The notes under the pieces were generated by a model that saw only the letters and a program-made list of their open reading frames with translations, had not been told where the DNA came from and did not search any database. From contig NZ_SMDD01000003.1 of the NCBI RefSeq assembly GCF_004343255.1, positions 309,038 through 373,037 of the forward strand: a DNA stretch of 64,000 bases, in the 5' to 3' direction. Source of the stretch: Laceyella sacchari (GTDB taxonomy: Bacteria > Bacillota > Bacilli > Thermoactinomycetales > Thermoactinomycetaceae). Of the stretch, positions 35,169-45,375 are shown one piece after another; positions within the stretch are counted from its first letter, which is position 1; each line of letters opens with the position of its first letter. Made by a program: the position numbers and the translations under genes.

Positions 35169-37820
35169 CTACTGGCTACGTCGTGCAATCTCTGCTTGCG
35201 CGGCGGCGAGTCGAGCCAACGGTACGCGGTATGGAGAACAACTCACATAGTCGAGCCCCACTTCATGGCAAAACTGAATCGATTTTTGTTCGCCACCATG
35301 CTCTCCACAAATGCCCAACTTTAATTGCGGGTTGGTTTTCCGCCCTTGCTCGGCTGCCCAACGGATCAGCTTGCCTACCCCGTCACGGTCCAGCACCATA
35401 AACGGATTCTCTGGCAAGATTTTTTCTTCCACATAAGCATGCAGGAATTTTCCTTCCGCATCATCACGGCTATAACCAAATGTCATCTGCGTTAAATCGT
35501 TGGTACCGAAGGAGAAAAAGTCGGCTTCAGCGGCAATCTCATCAGCGGTCAACGCCGCCCGTGGCACCTCGATCATCGTTCCCACCCGAAAAGCGATAGA
35601 TGAACCATTTGCCGCCTTATGCCGTGCCAGTACTCCTTCAATGATCTGGCGCAATCGCTTCAGCTCATTTACATGGCCGACCAGCGGAACCATGATCTCC
35701 ACCTGTACCGGAATACCTTGAGACAGGCATTCGGATGCTGCCAAACCAATCGCTTCCACCTGCATCTCAGCGATTTCCGGGTAAGTCAAAGCCAAACGGC
35801 AACCGCGGTGTCCCAGCATCGGATTGGCTTCACTTAATGCCCGCACTTTTTTGATCCATTGCTCTTGTTGTTTCCGCTGTTGCGGGTCCACATCACCCAT
35901 GCTCTCACGCTTAGCCTGTGATACCACTAGCTCTTCCAAGTCTGGCACAAACTCATGCAACGGAGGGTCCAACAATCGGATGGTGACGGGCAACCCTTCC
36001 ATCGCGCGGAACAACCCGACGAAATCTTCCTTCTGCATCGGTAAAAGCTCTTCCAGGGCCTCCTTGCGCTCCGCAAGCGTCTCAGCCATAATCATCTTTT
36101 GCATGACAGGCAAACGGCCTGCATCCATGAACATATGTTCGGTTCGGCACAAACCTATACCTTCCGCACCAAACGCACGCGCTTTCTTGGCGTCTTCCGG
36201 TGTATCGGCATTGGTGCGTACCTGCAAGCGTCTCACCTCGTCCGCCCATGCAAGCAATTCCTCACATTCAGCTGACAACATCGGTTCGATCAGCGGCAAC
36301 TCACCAAGATAGACCATCCCCGTGCCACCGTCGATGGAGATGCGATCCCCTTCATGCAAGGTTTGTCCAGCTGCGGTTACCTGTTTTCGCTTACCATCGA
36401 TGCGCAACTCCTCACATCCGCAAATGCACGCCTTGCCCATGCCCCTGGCGACAACGGCGGCATGGCTGGTCATGCCTCCCCGGCTGGTAAGAATCCCTTT
36501 GGCGGCAAGAATGCCGTGGATGTCGTCCGGTGTCGTTTCCGGTCGCACCAGAATTACCGCTTCACCCGCTTTCGCCCAACGCTCAGCATCGTCAGCGCTG
36601 AAAACGATACGGCCCGTCGCCGCTCCAGGCGAAGCCGGCAAACCTTTAACCCAAGGTTTGCGTTCGCCCAGTTCCGCAAATTGGCGATGAAGCAACCGTT
36701 CAATCATTTCCGGTTCAATACGCATCAAGGCCTCTTCCCGGGTGATAACGTTTTCATTTACGAGGTCAACAGCGATTTTGACCGCGGCTTGGGCGGTTCG
36801 TTTGCCGTTTCTCGTTTGCAAGATATACAGCTTGCCTTGTTCAACCGTGAATTCGATATCCTGCATATCTTTATAATGCAGTTCCAACCGCTTTGCAATC
36901 ATCATGAGTTCCTCATACACTTCTGGCATGCTCTCAGCCAGCTCCCCAATCGGCCGCGGCGTACGAATACCCGCCACCACATCTTCGCCTTGAGCGTTCA
37001 AGAGAAACTCCCCATACAATTTTTGCTCACCCGTCGCGGGATTGCGTGTAAAGGCCACCCCGGTTCCGGAATCATTGCCGCGATTGCCAAACACCATCGC
37101 CTGCACATTGACCGCCGTCCCCAAATCATCCGGGATGCGGTGAATCTTGCGATAAACACGGGCGCGAGCGTTATTCCAGGAGAGGAATACGGCTTCCACC
37201 GCCTGCCGCAATTGTTCCAGCGGATTTTGCGGAAATGGCCGTTTTGACTTTTCCAAGATAAACCCTTGATACTCTTCGATGATCGCTTGCAGATGCTTGG
37301 CGGAAAGCTCGGTATCCAAGCGCAAACCCGCAACCTGCTTGTGCCGCTCCATGATCTGCTCAAAGTGGAAATGATCAAGCCCCAACACCACATTGCCGAA
37401 CATCTGGATCAAACGGCGGTAACAATCATACGCAAAACGGGGATTGCCGGTCTGCTTGGCCAATCCTTCCACCGTGTCGTCATTCAAGCCCAGATTCAAG
37501 ATCGTATCCATCATGCCTGGCATCGAATGCACCGCGCCCGACCGTACGGATAACAGCAGAGGAGCGTCGGGGTTACCCAGCCCCTTTCCAGTCTGTTCTT
37601 GCAAATCGTCCAACGCTTCCCGCAGTTCACGCGCAACTTGCTCCGGGAGTTGTTCGCCTTCAGCAAAAAAACGGCGACAAGCTTCAGTGGTAATCGTGAA
37701 TCCGGGTGGCACGGGGAGCCCCACCCGCGTCATCTCCGCAAGATTGGCTCCCTTCCCCCCTAGTAATTCTTTCCACTCGGCCTTCCCTTCTGCAAATGAA
37801 TAGATGGTTTTCACAGTCAT
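35169..37820 (-). CDS. ppdK: Pyruvate, phosphate dikinase
   Basis: An 883-residue enzyme with the three expected domains. The N-terminal ATP-grasp part has [12 protein letters not shown] and [16 protein letters not shown]. The central phosphohistidine domain has the catalytic His in [19 protein letters not shown], and its Thr-Ser pair is the regulatory target. The C-terminal PEP/pyruvate barrel follows ([17 protein letters not shown]). It interconverts pyruvate plus ATP plus phosphate with PEP. ATG at 37820 follows GGGGGG and overlaps the ppsR stop by four bases. Confidence 0.96.
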   Translation of the reverse strand: MTVKTIYSFAEGKAEWKELLGGKGANLAEMTRVGLPVPPGFTITTEACRRFFAEGEQLPEQVARELREALDDLQEQTGKGLGNPDAPLLLSVRSGAVHSMPGMMDTILNLGLNDDTVEGLAKQTGNPRFAYDCYRRLIQMFGNVVLGLDHFHFEQIMERHKQVAGLRLDTELSAKHLQAIIEEYQGFILEKSKRPFPQNPLEQLRQAVEAVFLSWNNARARVYRKIHRIPDDLGTAVNVQAMVFGNRGNDSGTGVAFTRNPATGEQKLYGEFLLNAQGEDVVAGIRTPRPIGELAESMPEVYEELMMIAKRLELHYKDMQDIEFTVEQGKLYILQTRNGKRTAQAAVKIAVDLVNENVITREEALMRIEPEMIERLLHRQFAELGERKPWVKGLPASPGAATGRIVFSADDAERWAKAGEAVILVRPETTPDDIHGILAAKGILTSRGGMTSHAAVVARGMGKACICGCEELRIDGKRKQVTAAGQTLHEGDRISIDGGTGMVYLGELPLIEPMLSAECEELLAWADEVRRLQVRTNADTPEDAKKARAFGAEGIGLCRTEHMFMDAGRLPVMQKMIMAETLAERKEALEELLPMQKEDFVGLFRAMEGLPVTIRLLDPPLHEFVPDLEELVVSQAKRESMGDVDPQQRKQQEQWIKKVRALSEANPMLGHRGCRLALTYPEIAEMQVEAIGLAASECLSQGIPVQVEIMVPLVGHVNELKRLRQIIEGVLARHKAANGSSIAFRVGTMIEVPRAALTADEIAAEADFFSFGTNDLTQMTFGYSRDDAEGKFLHAYVEEKILPENPFMVLDRDGVGKLIRWAAEQGRKTNPQLKLGICGEHGGEQKSIQFCHEVGLDYVSCSPYRVPLARLAAAQAEIARRSQ

Positions 37821-38638
37821 GCCGGAGTGCCCCCCTTTTTGAGCATATCCAAAATCATGTTCGCTGTTTCTTCTACCGCTTTGTTGGAAACGTCGATCAC
37901 TGGACATCCGAGCCGCCGAATTACGCGATCCGCGTATTCCAGCTCATAGATGATCCGTTCCATGCTCGCATAGTTGGCGCCTGTGGCCAAGCCCAGTGAC
38001 TTCAAGCGTTCTTGGCGGATATTATTCAATTGTTGCGGATCAATCGTCAAACCGATGCATCGGTTCACCGGAATCTCAAACAATTCTTCAGGTGGTTCTA
38101 CTTCTGGCACAAGGGGCACATTGGCCACTTTCAACCGTTTGTGCGCCAAGTACATGGATAATGGGGTTTTGGAAGTGCGTGACACCCCGATTAACACCAC
38201 ATCCGCCCCCAGCACGCCGCGCGGGTCTTTTCCGTCATCATATTTGACAGCGAACTCGATCGCTTCCACTTTGCGGAAATAATCTTCATCCAGCTTGTGG
38301 ATCAAGCCCGGTTCCTGGCGCGGTTGCATTTGGTACAGGCGAGACATGCCGCGGATCATCGGCCCCATGATGTCCACATACGGCACATCTTTCCGTTCAG
38401 CCTCTTCAATCAATAGCTGTTGCAATTCTGGCAACACTAATGTAAACGCGATCAGGGCATTTTCCTCTTTGGCGGCTTGCACCGTTTCTTTGATGGTTTC
38501 TTTATCGGAGACGTAAGGAATGCGGCGAATGTCCAGGGACGCTCCATTGAATTGGATGGATGCCGCCCGCACCACAAACTCCGCCGTCTCACCTACAGAG
38601 TCAGACACCACATAAACGACAGGTTGATGTTCAATCAT
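37817..38638 (-). CDS. ppsR: PPDK regulatory protein (bifunctional kinase/phosphotransferase, YqfL/PpsR type)
   Basis: A 273-residue DUF299 protein with [19 protein letters not shown] at the N terminus, P-loop-like [15 protein letters not shown], and the family C terminus ID(V)[13 protein letters not shown]. It ADP-phosphorylates PPDK to inactivate it and removes the phosphate to reactivate it. The direct overlap with ppdK makes the target assignment strong. In B. subtilis the same gene follows ccpN without a PPDK gene beside it. Confidence 0.94.
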   Translation of the reverse strand: MIEHQPVVYVVSDSVGETAEFVVRAASIQFNGASLDIRRIPYVSDKETIKETVQAAKEENALIAFTLVLPELQQLLIEEAERKDVPYVDIMGPMIRGMSRLYQMQPRQEPGLIHKLDEDYFRKVEAIEFAVKYDDGKDPRGVLGADVVLIGVSRTSKTPLSMYLAHKRLKVANVPLVPEVEPPEELFEIPVNRCIGLTIDPQQLNNIRQERLKSLGLATGANYASMERIIYELEYADRVIRRLGCPVIDVSNKAVEETANMILDMLKKGGTPA

Positions 38639-38665
38639 GAATTGGGCTTCCCTCCTTCAACCGGG

Positions 38666-39295
38666 TTACGGTTGTCCTAGTTCGACAAATGCTTTCACTA
38701 AGGTAGTTTTACTGATCCGACCGACCACTTCCATCTCCTGGGGACGATCTTGGAACGGGCGCACGACAGGAAGTGAATCAACTTCATGCCGCATCATCTG
38801 TACCGCCGCATAATAGAGCGTGTCGTCGGGCGTGCACGTGACGATATTCGGCATGCGCGTCATGATGACGCCAACAGGCATCGAACGCAGTTCTTGCTTA
38901 CCCATTGCAGCTTGCAACAGGTCTTTGCGGGAAACGACGCCAACCAATTGTCCCTCATTTTTGGTCACAATCAGGGAACCCACATCCTCCAAAAACATCG
39001 TGCAAATCGCGTCGTAAATGGATGTTTCCTCCCGAACCACGACTGGCAGGGACTTATAATCTCGCACAGATAAATTGCGGATATGTTCACCCAGCAGTTG
39101 GTTTGTCGTTTTTCCGGAATAGAAATAGCCAACGCGAGGCCGGGCGTCCAACAGACCAGCCATGGTCAGGATGGCCAAGTCAGGCCTTAATGTCGCTCGA
39201 GTCAACTTGAGCTTTTCCGCGATTTGTTCACCTGTGATCGGGCCTTCCGCCTTTACGATCTCAAGGATTTTTTCTTGGCGTTTCGTCAGTTCGAT
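38666..39295 (-). CDS. ccpN: Transcriptional repressor CcpN, probably starting at an AUC codon
   Basis: Read from 39295, the protein has about 209 residues. A winged helix-turn-helix (LTKRQEKILEIVKAEG then GPITGEQIAEKLKLTRATL) is followed by two CBS domains (YDAICTMFLEDVGSLIV; VGVIMTRMPNIVTC), the CcpN architecture. No in-frame ATG, GTG or TTG exists before the HTH; the first TTG (39205) would delete half of it. AGGAGG at 39305-39310 sits nine bases before ATC at 39295, giving a start that aligns with B. subtilis CcpN. A CTG at 39289 is an alternative. CcpN represses gluconeogenic genes under glycolytic conditions. Confidence 0.88.
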   Translation of the reverse strand: MELTKRQEKILEIVKAEGPITGEQIAEKLKLTRATLRPDLAILTMAGLLDARPRVGYFYSGKTTNQLLGEHIRNLSVRDYKSLPVVVREETSIYDAICTMFLEDVGSLIVTKNEGQLVGVVSRKDLLQAAMGKQELRSMPVGVIMTRMPNIVTCTPDDTLYYAAVQMMRHEVDSLPVVRPFQDRPQEMEVVGRISKTTLVKAFVELGQP

Positions 39296-39335
39296 ACGCT
39301 TACACCTCCTGGTGGAGCAAAATATCTCATTTTAA

Positions 39336-39346
39336 TATGACATACT
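39336..39346 (+). promoter_or_regulatory. CcpN-type operator upstream of ccpN
   Basis: TATGACATACT matches all 11 positions of the published B. subtilis CcpN consensus TRTGHYATAYW. It lies about 40 bases before the ccpN start in the divergent ccpN/TIM-barrel spacer, next to a perfect palindrome TAGTATATACTA at 39367-39378. It would allow autoregulation of ccpN-ppsR-ppdK. Confidence 0.5.
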
Positions 39347-39499
39347 ATTTTATGATAATCTAGATATAGTATATACTAAATGATTCTGTTTTTACCACTG
39401 CAATTTTTTGGCTCATAGGTTACGCTATAAGCAACTAGATTGCAAAAATCTAATGAAGTATTGGACATGGATTCTAACTAATCATAGGAGATGAATAAC

Positions 39500-40414
39500 A
39501 TGCTGTTCACCAATCCGATTGCCGCATATTGTCCTATTCACTTTCACGCGTTGCGCCAAACGGCGGACGCCGGCTGCCAGCAGATTGAATTGCAACTCCC
39601 CAGCGATACCTATTCAGCCACCGAGCTATCGGAGCTGCTGCAACTGTCAAAGCTCACACCGGTCGCCTTCAGAGCTCCTGTTTCTCTGGGATTGGGCACC
39701 TCCTCTTTTCCATTGGAAGAATGGAAACATTGGATTGCGCTCATCGCCCAGCTAAACTTGGAAAAACCCCGTTTGGTATGTCACGCCGCTCCGGTGCCAC
39801 TCGGTGCGATCTTTGAATACATGGATGATCACCCAACCGATTTCCATTCATTGCAAGAAATGAAAAGCGAGTTGGTAAAGCGCATCGCCGCACAACTCAA
39901 CCAACTGCACGAAATCGGCAAGGCGGCCAACATTGAGTTGTTCATCGAAAATGCTCCGATGGGCGGAGATACTTATTTTGAACCAGGTCATTCCATGCTT
40001 TACCCAGTTCTGCGAACTCCCCGCCATCTTTTGCAATTAACCGAGCAAGCCCCCGTGCAGATCTGTTTTGACACGGCTCATGCCCGGATTACGTCCAATG
40101 CGCTCACTTATATGCACCGCTCCCGGAGCCTTTTTGCCGGAGCCACCGAACAAGAGATTTTGCACGCTCCAAACCATTGGCTTCGTTTCCATGAACTGTG
40201 CAAAGAACGCATCGGACTGGTACGGTTGGGTTATGCGCTCAGTTGGGGAGACACCCCTTCCACCCGTCACATCCCATTTCCCGAATCTGCCTACGATGAA
40301 TTGATCGATTTCGCTGAGCAAGTCGACCCCTCTCTCCCCATTGTACTGGCGGTCGGCGGAAAAGAATCGCTACAGCAATCGTTGGCCACACTTCATGAAT
40401 TAAAACGGACATAA
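39500..40414 (+). CDS. TIM-barrel sugar-phosphate isomerase/AP endonuclease-like protein
   Basis: About 304 residues, xylose-isomerase-like barrel. Potential metal ligands include His in LVCHAAPVPLG, Glu in IELFIENAPMGG and Asp/His in QICFDTAHARI, a pattern shared by sugar epimerases and endonuclease IV relatives. A substrate cannot be assigned. Start ATG 39500 is nine bases after AGGAG; an ATG at 39491 abuts it. It is transcribed divergently from ccpN across a probable CcpN site. Confidence 0.75.
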   Translation: MLFTNPIAAYCPIHFHALRQTADAGCQQIELQLPSDTYSATELSELLQLSKLTPVAFRAPVSLGLGTSSFPLEEWKHWIALIAQLNLEKPRLVCHAAPVPLGAIFEYMDDHPTDFHSLQEMKSELVKRIAAQLNQLHEIGKAANIELFIENAPMGGDTYFEPGHSMLYPVLRTPRHLLQLTEQAPVQICFDTAHARITSNALTYMHRSRSLFAGATEQEILHAPNHWLRFHELCKERIGLVRLGYALSWGDTPSTRHIPFPESAYDELIDFAEQVDPSLPIVLAVGGKESLQQSLATLHELKRT

Positions 40415-40433
40415 TAGGTATGATCTTTATGCC

Positions 40434-40469
40434 GAGGCCATGGGGAAAGAGCGTTTTCCCTCCGGCCTC
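40434..40469. terminator. Long hairpin between convergent genes
   Basis: GAGGCC/GGCCTC with an inner GGGAAA/TTTTCCC stem separates the TIM-barrel and Imm26-like genes. Neither side has a long T run, so termination would be weak or factor-assisted. Confidence 0.4.
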
Positions 40470-40476
40470 GATTGCT

Positions 40477-41211
40477 TTATTGATTGGCACTTACGAATAC
40501 CTCATACAACCAGGATTCCACTTGCTGTCGTGAATGGATGCCGTCTGGATTGCGCACTGCTTCTGCCTCCTCTTTGGAGACGCCGTATTCCCTGGCATCC
40601 GGCGAATTGGCCGCCCCACGGCTGATATAATATAAACGGCTGTTCCCAAAAAACGTGATGTCGTATCCATAAAAATCAGGCAGTTGATAGGCGGCCTCAT
40701 CAAACGGCATTTTGCCGATCCGTTTCCAAGCGCCAGTCAGAATCGGCGCCGCCTCCGTACACAAAGTAAATATTTGTTTTTTCTCTTTCTTCTTGAAGGT
40801 GGCCAAGGTCATCGCTCTTTTGCTGAACAGATCATAATATTCGAGGTACCAAGGCTCATCCGGCTTCCCACCGCGGACAATCATGCCGTATCCGGTCAGC
40901 TTACCGTCCAACAGCGGTATTGCCACGATGTCACCCGGTTGAATTTGATCTGATTTGGCCGATTTGGGCGCTTTTTTCACTTTGATTTTGCAATCGGTCA
41001 CTTGCTTGCCAGCCAGTTCGTCACTGGCGCGTTCTCCCGCGATGGCGAGGGAGACTTGCATGATGCCCTGCCATTCTTCCAATGTCGGTGTGCGTCCGAT
41101 TTGTTCGACACTGGTGCGGGCGAGATTAACCCAAGTCTCACTTAACATTTGGCTCAACTCTTGCTCATGCGGATGCGGTTTCTTTGGTGTTGTCTCTTTT
41201 TTTCTTGGCAT
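40477..41211 (-). CDS. Imm26-like domain protein
   Basis: A 244-residue protein. A charged N-terminal 80 residues (PRKKETTPKKPHPHEQE) precede a domain with GDIVAIPLLDGKLTGYGMIV, YYDLFSKRAM and WKRIGKMPF. This matches the layout of immunity family 26 (Imm26), best known from polymorphic toxin loci. No toxin gene lies nearby. The C-terminal 50 residues are polar and unassigned. Role therefore unknown; an orphan immunity or a domesticated regulator are possibilities. Confidence 0.6.
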   Translation of the reverse strand: MPRKKETTPKKPHPHEQELSQMLSETWVNLARTSVEQIGRTPTLEEWQGIMQVSLAIAGERASDELAGKQVTDCKIKVKKAPKSAKSDQIQPGDIVAIPLLDGKLTGYGMIVRGGKPDEPWYLEYYDLFSKRAMTLATFKKKEKKQIFTLCTEAAPILTGAWKRIGKMPFDEAAYQLPDFYGYDITFFGNSRLYYISRGAANSPDAREYGVSKEEAEAVRNPDGIHSRQQVESWLYEVFVSANQ

Positions 41212-41401
41212 GATCGGGTATCACACTCTCCCAATATTTGGCATATATCTAATGGTTTCAAAAACGATGCCGATTGTTGCCTTTCATCGATGCAGACAGA
41301 AGCGGATAGCGTGTAAAACCCTATCCGTCCGCATCCATCACTACTTCCCATTCCATGGCTAATCAGCATACATAATGGTTCCACATCTTATTTTAAATCT
41401 T

Positions 41402-41980
41402 TTATTTTATGTTACAACCGGTGCCTTCCCTTCCAACTCCCTGATGATAATCCGTCGCTGTCATCCCGTATATGACGATGTCCTCAAATCGCCCATACAG
41501 ATGGGCAGCTTCCTTCAATATCCCTTCCTGACGAAATCCCAATCGTTCTGGGATCGCCCTGCTTCGATGGTTGGGGGCTGCCACCCGAATCTCGATGCGA
41601 TTGAGACCATAATGCTCAAAGCCAATTGCAAGAAGCGCCCGGACTGCAGCGCTTGCCAGCCCTTTTCCTTGCTGATCGGCAGCAAGCCAGTAACCGATCT
41701 CCCCCTGACGGTTGAGCCAGTTTAACTGATGGAAACCAATCATGCCGACAATATGGCCTTTAAGCACCATCGCTGCTTGGAATCCTTGATTGTCAGCGTA
41801 CTGGTTCAACCAATTTTTTATGATGGATTCATAGTCGTCGGGTGATTTCATATCATCCACCCAAGGCAGCCAAGGACGCAAATGGAAGCGATTTTGATCG
41901 ACGACCGCGTATAACTCTTCCCGATCTGCTTGTGTGGGCAACTTTAATGAAAGCTGTTCATTTACCTGAAAATAAAACAA
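41402..41980 (-). CDS. RimJ/RimL-type GNAT N-acetyltransferase
   Basis: A 192-residue protein with QGEIGYWLAADQQGKGLASAAVRALL (acetyl-CoA site across about 106-131), NHRSRAIPERLGFRQEG and a C-terminal DIVIYGM typical of ribosomal-protein-serine acetyltransferases. Substrate not determinable. TTG start after AAGGAGG. It follows the glyS terminator, so it is a separate unit. Confidence 0.85.
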   Translation of the reverse strand: MFYFQVNEQLSLKLPTQADREELYAVVDQNRFHLRPWLPWVDDMKSPDDYESIIKNWLNQYADNQGFQAAMVLKGHIVGMIGFHQLNWLNRQGEIGYWLAADQQGKGLASAAVRALLAIGFEHYGLNRIEIRVAAPNHRSRAIPERLGFRQEGILKEAAHLYGRFEDIVIYGMTATDYHQGVGREGTGCNIK

Positions 41981-42021
41981 CGTCCTCTTCCTCCTTCACA
42001 GCGAGTGATGGGAATCCACAT

Positions 42022-42060
42022 TGTAAATAAAACGCAAGCGAGTGAAAGCTTGCGTTTTGC
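42022..42060 (-). terminator. Intrinsic terminator after glyS
   Basis: Eleven-base stem AAAACGCAAGC/GCTTGCGTTTT followed by ATTTAC on the minus strand. Confidence 0.8.
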
Positions 42061-42067
42061 ATACAAA

Positions 42068-44149
42068 TCAGGAAGGGAAAACCACATGTTCAAACGCGGC
42101 AAATGCGCTTGTCAACGACGTGATTTCCCTTAACAGGGCCAAGCGGTTTTTTCTCACCGTTTCATCATCAACCATGACCATGACCTGATCGAAATATTGA
42201 TGGATTTCCGGCACCATGATTATCAGGGCGTGGTAGAGAGCGCTGGGATCATCGTTCTCTTTGGCCCGCTCCCACTCCGTTTTGGCGCGGTTAAGGGCTT
42301 CATATAAGCTGTGTTCAGCCGGATCAGCGAACAAGTCGGCCGTCACCGCTGTATCGTCTGCTTTGGCCGCCAAATTGGCAACGCGGGTGAAACCTTCCAC
42401 TTCCAATTTGAACGCATCTCGATCCAACTGATCCATCAGTACTTGCGCTTTGCGGATGATAAACGCTGGATACGACAGTTCTCCTCCTAACACCGCCTCG
42501 ATCACATCATAGCGAATCTCCATCTCTTGCATGACGGCTTTCAGGCGCAAAGCGAAGAATTGGAGCAAATCCCGTTCTACCTCAAGGCGTTCTACTTTGA
42601 GAAGACCAGCCTGCGCCAACTGATCCACCGCCGCTTTGATCAACGCAGTGAGCGAAAGCGACTGGAAGGAGGGGCTCAGCAGAATCTGCACGATGCCGGC
42701 CGCTTTTCTACGCAGGCCATAGGGGTCTTGCGAACCTGTCGGCTGGATGCCGATACCAAAGCTAGCGGCGATGGCATCCATTTTGTCTGCCAAACCGATC
42801 AATCCGCCGAGCAGATGCTGCGGCACGTCATCTCCTGAAAAACGGGGCAGGTAGTGTTCATGAATCGCTTTTGCCACTTCCGCGTCTTCTCCATGCGCCA
42901 ATGCATAATGGCTGCCCATGATGCCTTCCAATTCCGGGAATTCCCCGACCATTTGCGTAGCCAGGTCAAATTTGCAAATCGCGGCAGCGCGATCCAGTTT
43001 GGATCGGTCGACTGGCAAGCCCCCTTGTTCGGCTAAAATCCGAGCCACCTCTCCAATCCGTCCGATCCGGTCACCGACGCTACCCAACTCTTCTTGGTAG
43101 ACGATGTTGGCCAGCTTCGCATTGGCCTCTTCTATCGGCAATTTCAAATCTTCATCGTAGAAGAAGCGGGCATCGGCCAGCCGCGCGCGCAATACTTTTT
43201 CATTCCCTTTGGCCACATTCTCCAACCCGTTGCTGTCACCGTTGCGAACAGCCACGAAGAATGGAAGCAATTGGCCGGATCGGTCTTCCACCGGGAAATA
43301 CCGCTGATGTTCGCGCATGGTAGTAATCAGCACTTCACGAGGCACTGCTAAGTACTCTGCGGAGAATGTGCCATAAAACGCAGTCGGGTATTCCACCAGA
43401 TGCGTCACTTCGTCCAACAGACCCTCATCAACGGGGATTTTCCAGTTGTGCGTCTCCTCCAGTTGCCGCAATTGGCTCAAAATCAAGTTGCGGCGTTCTT
43501 CGACGTCGGCGAGCACATATTGGCCGCGCAAGTCCTCTACATAGCGCTCCGGTGTGGAGAGCGCAATTTCCTGTCCTAAGAAACGATGTCCACGGGTGAG
43601 ATTGCCAGCCTTTAACCCCGCCCATTCCACTGGCACCACTTCTTCTCCAAACAAGCAGACCAACCAGCGCACCGGGCGAATGAATCGGGTGCGGTCATTC
43701 CACCGCATGGTTTTTGGGAAGTGCAAACTGGAGATCACTTCCGGCAACCCCTTTAGCAGCTGGGCAACCGTCTCTTCACCTGGCTGATGCAATTGGGCGA
43801 ACACATAAGTCTCACCCTTCACTTCTTTCAACGTGAGCTGGTCGACGGTCAACCCGTTTTTGCGCGCAAATCCTTCCGCCGCTTTGCTCCAGCCTCCGTC
43901 CGGGGTCTTAGCAATCCGCGCTGCTGGGCCTCTCACTTCTTCTTCCTTGTCGGCTTGCTTCTCAGCCACAGCGTGGATAAGCACCGTCAGGCGCCGCGGT
44001 GTCGCATAGGTTTTCACTGCTCCATGCTGAATGCGATTTTCTGTCAACCAAGCGGACAACTTATCTCCCAGTTGCTGTACCGCCCCGTCAATGAACCGCG
44101 CCGGCACCTCTTCACAACCAATTTCCAATAGCAAATCCCGTTCGCTCAT
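42068..44149 (-). CDS. glyS: Glycyl-tRNA synthetase beta subunit
   Basis: A 693-residue bacterial-type beta subunit. It contains [14 protein letters not shown] at the N terminus, [36 protein letters not shown] and an anticodon-binding-like C terminus. With GlyQ it forms the alpha2-beta2 enzyme. Overlap of four bases with glyQ implies coupled translation. Confidence 0.96.
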   Translation of the reverse strand: MSERDLLLEIGCEEVPARFIDGAVQQLGDKLSAWLTENRIQHGAVKTYATPRRLTVLIHAVAEKQADKEEEVRGPAARIAKTPDGGWSKAAEGFARKNGLTVDQLTLKEVKGETYVFAQLHQPGEETVAQLLKGLPEVISSLHFPKTMRWNDRTRFIRPVRWLVCLFGEEVVPVEWAGLKAGNLTRGHRFLGQEIALSTPERYVEDLRGQYVLADVEERRNLILSQLRQLEETHNWKIPVDEGLLDEVTHLVEYPTAFYGTFSAEYLAVPREVLITTMREHQRYFPVEDRSGQLLPFFVAVRNGDSNGLENVAKGNEKVLRARLADARFFYDEDLKLPIEEANAKLANIVYQEELGSVGDRIGRIGEVARILAEQGGLPVDRSKLDRAAAICKFDLATQMVGEFPELEGIMGSHYALAHGEDAEVAKAIHEHYLPRFSGDDVPQHLLGGLIGLADKMDAIAASFGIGIQPTGSQDPYGLRRKAAGIVQILLSPSFQSLSLTALIKAAVDQLAQAGLLKVERLEVERDLLQFFALRLKAVMQEMEIRYDVIEAVLGGELSYPAFIIRKAQVLMDQLDRDAFKLEVEGFTRVANLAAKADDTAVTADLFADPAEHSLYEALNRAKTEWERAKENDDPSALYHALIIMVPEIHQYFDQVMVMVDDETVRKNRLALLREITSLTSAFAAFEHVVFPS

Positions 44150-45033
44150 TTCGATTCCCCTCCCTTGTCTTTCAATAATGGGAAGCCCAGTTTTTCACGT
44201 TCTTCAATGTACGCGCGGGCGATGCGGCGTGATAGGTTGCGTACCCGGCCAATGTAACCGGTGCGTTCGGTCACACTGATCGCTCCCCGTGCATCGAGCA
44301 GGTTAAAGGTATGGGAACATTTCAGCGCATAATCATATGCCGGGAAAACCAAATTCTCTTCCAACGCTCTCTTCGCCTCACGCTCATACTGGTCAAACAA
44401 TTGGAACAGCCATTCTTTATCCGAGATTTCAAATGTGTATTTGGAATGCTCGTATTCGGGTTGCTGGAAAACATCACCATACTTTACGCCATCCACCCAT
44501 TCAAGCTCATACACATTCTCTTTGTCTTGTATGTAGAGTGCCAGTCGCTCCAGACCGTAGGTCAACTCCACCGACACCGGCTCTACATCCATGCTCCCCA
44601 CTTGTTGGAAATAGGTGAACTGGGTTGCTTCCATTCCATCAACCCATACTTCCCAGCCCAATCCCGCGGCACCAAAAGTGGGATTTTCCCAGTTATCTTC
44701 CACAAAGCGGATGTCATGCTGAAGCGGATCAAGCCCCAGTGCCTTCAAGCTGTCCAAATAAATTTCCTGGATATTCTCTGGCACCGGCTTTAAAATGACT
44801 TGAAATTGATGGTGTTGATACAACCGGTTGGGATTTTCGCCATAGCGCCCGTCAGCTGGACGGCGCGAAGGCTCCACATACGCCGCTTTCCATGGCTCCG
44901 GGCCGAGCGCGCGCAAAAACGTCATCGGATTCAGCGTGCCAGCCCCTTTTTCCGTGTCGTATGGTTGCACGAGGACGCAACCTTGTGACGACCAGAATTC
45001 CTGCAACTGTTTGATCATTTGTTGCATATTCAT
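44146..45033 (-). CDS. glyQ: Glycyl-tRNA synthetase alpha subunit
   Basis: A 295-residue subunit carrying the class II catalytic core: [37 protein letters not shown] and [21 protein letters not shown] at 45033 is taken because homologues begin [16 protein letters not shown]. Expression is governed by the T-box upstream. Confidence 0.96.
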   Translation of the reverse strand: MNMQQMIKQLQEFWSSQGCVLVQPYDTEKGAGTLNPMTFLRALGPEPWKAAYVEPSRRPADGRYGENPNRLYQHHQFQVILKPVPENIQEIYLDSLKALGLDPLQHDIRFVEDNWENPTFGAAGLGWEVWVDGMEATQFTYFQQVGSMDVEPVSVELTYGLERLALYIQDKENVYELEWVDGVKYGDVFQQPEYEHSKYTFEISDKEWLFQLFDQYEREAKRALEENLVFPAYDYALKCSHTFNLLDARGAISVTERTGYIGRVRNLSRRIARAYIEEREKLGFPLLKDKGGESK

Positions 45034-45065
45034 GAAATACACAACCCCCCACGTCTTTTTAAACA

Positions 45066-45330
45066 CTAAAAAACCTCTCGTCCAATGACAAAAGAAGTGT
45101 TTGCCATAGGGACGAGAGGTTATTTCCCGCGGTTCCACCCTATTTGGCTGACAACGTATCGCCAGCCCGCTCTCAGTATGGTGCGCTCCGGAACTGCCCT
45201 TCACCAAGCACCGTCACCAGGCTTCCACCCTCCCCGGTTCGCTTTGCACGGCCGTCTTGGCTACTCCTTTTCCTTCTTCACGCACACTCGCATTGATCTA
45301 GCCTGCGGCTTGCTTCTATATCACAAGCAA
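45066..45330 (-). promoter_or_regulatory. Glycine T-box riboswitch leader of glyQS
   Basis: The T-box core TGGAACCGCGGG is on the minus strand at 45126-45137. It precedes a terminator stem AACCTCTCGTCC/GGACGAGAGGTT (45072-45121) with a T run. Upstream lies a stem I region with GCAAGCCGCAGGC and an AG-rich bulge. Uncharged tRNA-Gly should pair with the T-box and favour the antiterminator. The specifier codon position was not fixed by eye. Confidence 0.92.
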
Positions 45331-45346
45331 GCGTTTCATGGCAAAA

Positions 45347-45375
45347 AATATAACAAAACCAAAAGCCGTTGTCAA
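45347..45375 (-). promoter_or_regulatory. Strong vegetative promoter of glyQS
   Basis: TTGACA (45370-45375) and TATATT (45347-45352) separated by exactly 17 bases on the minus strand. The -35 immediately follows the recO stop codon. Confidence 0.8.

Noticed and set aside
36354..37247. 297-residue plus-strand frame inside ppdK
   Set aside because: Antisense shadow of the PPDK coding sequence, produced by GC-biased third positions.
41292..41325. CGGATAG/CTATCCG hairpin upstream of the Imm26-like gene
   Set aside because: No T run and no obvious operator logic; probably coincidental or a minor structure.
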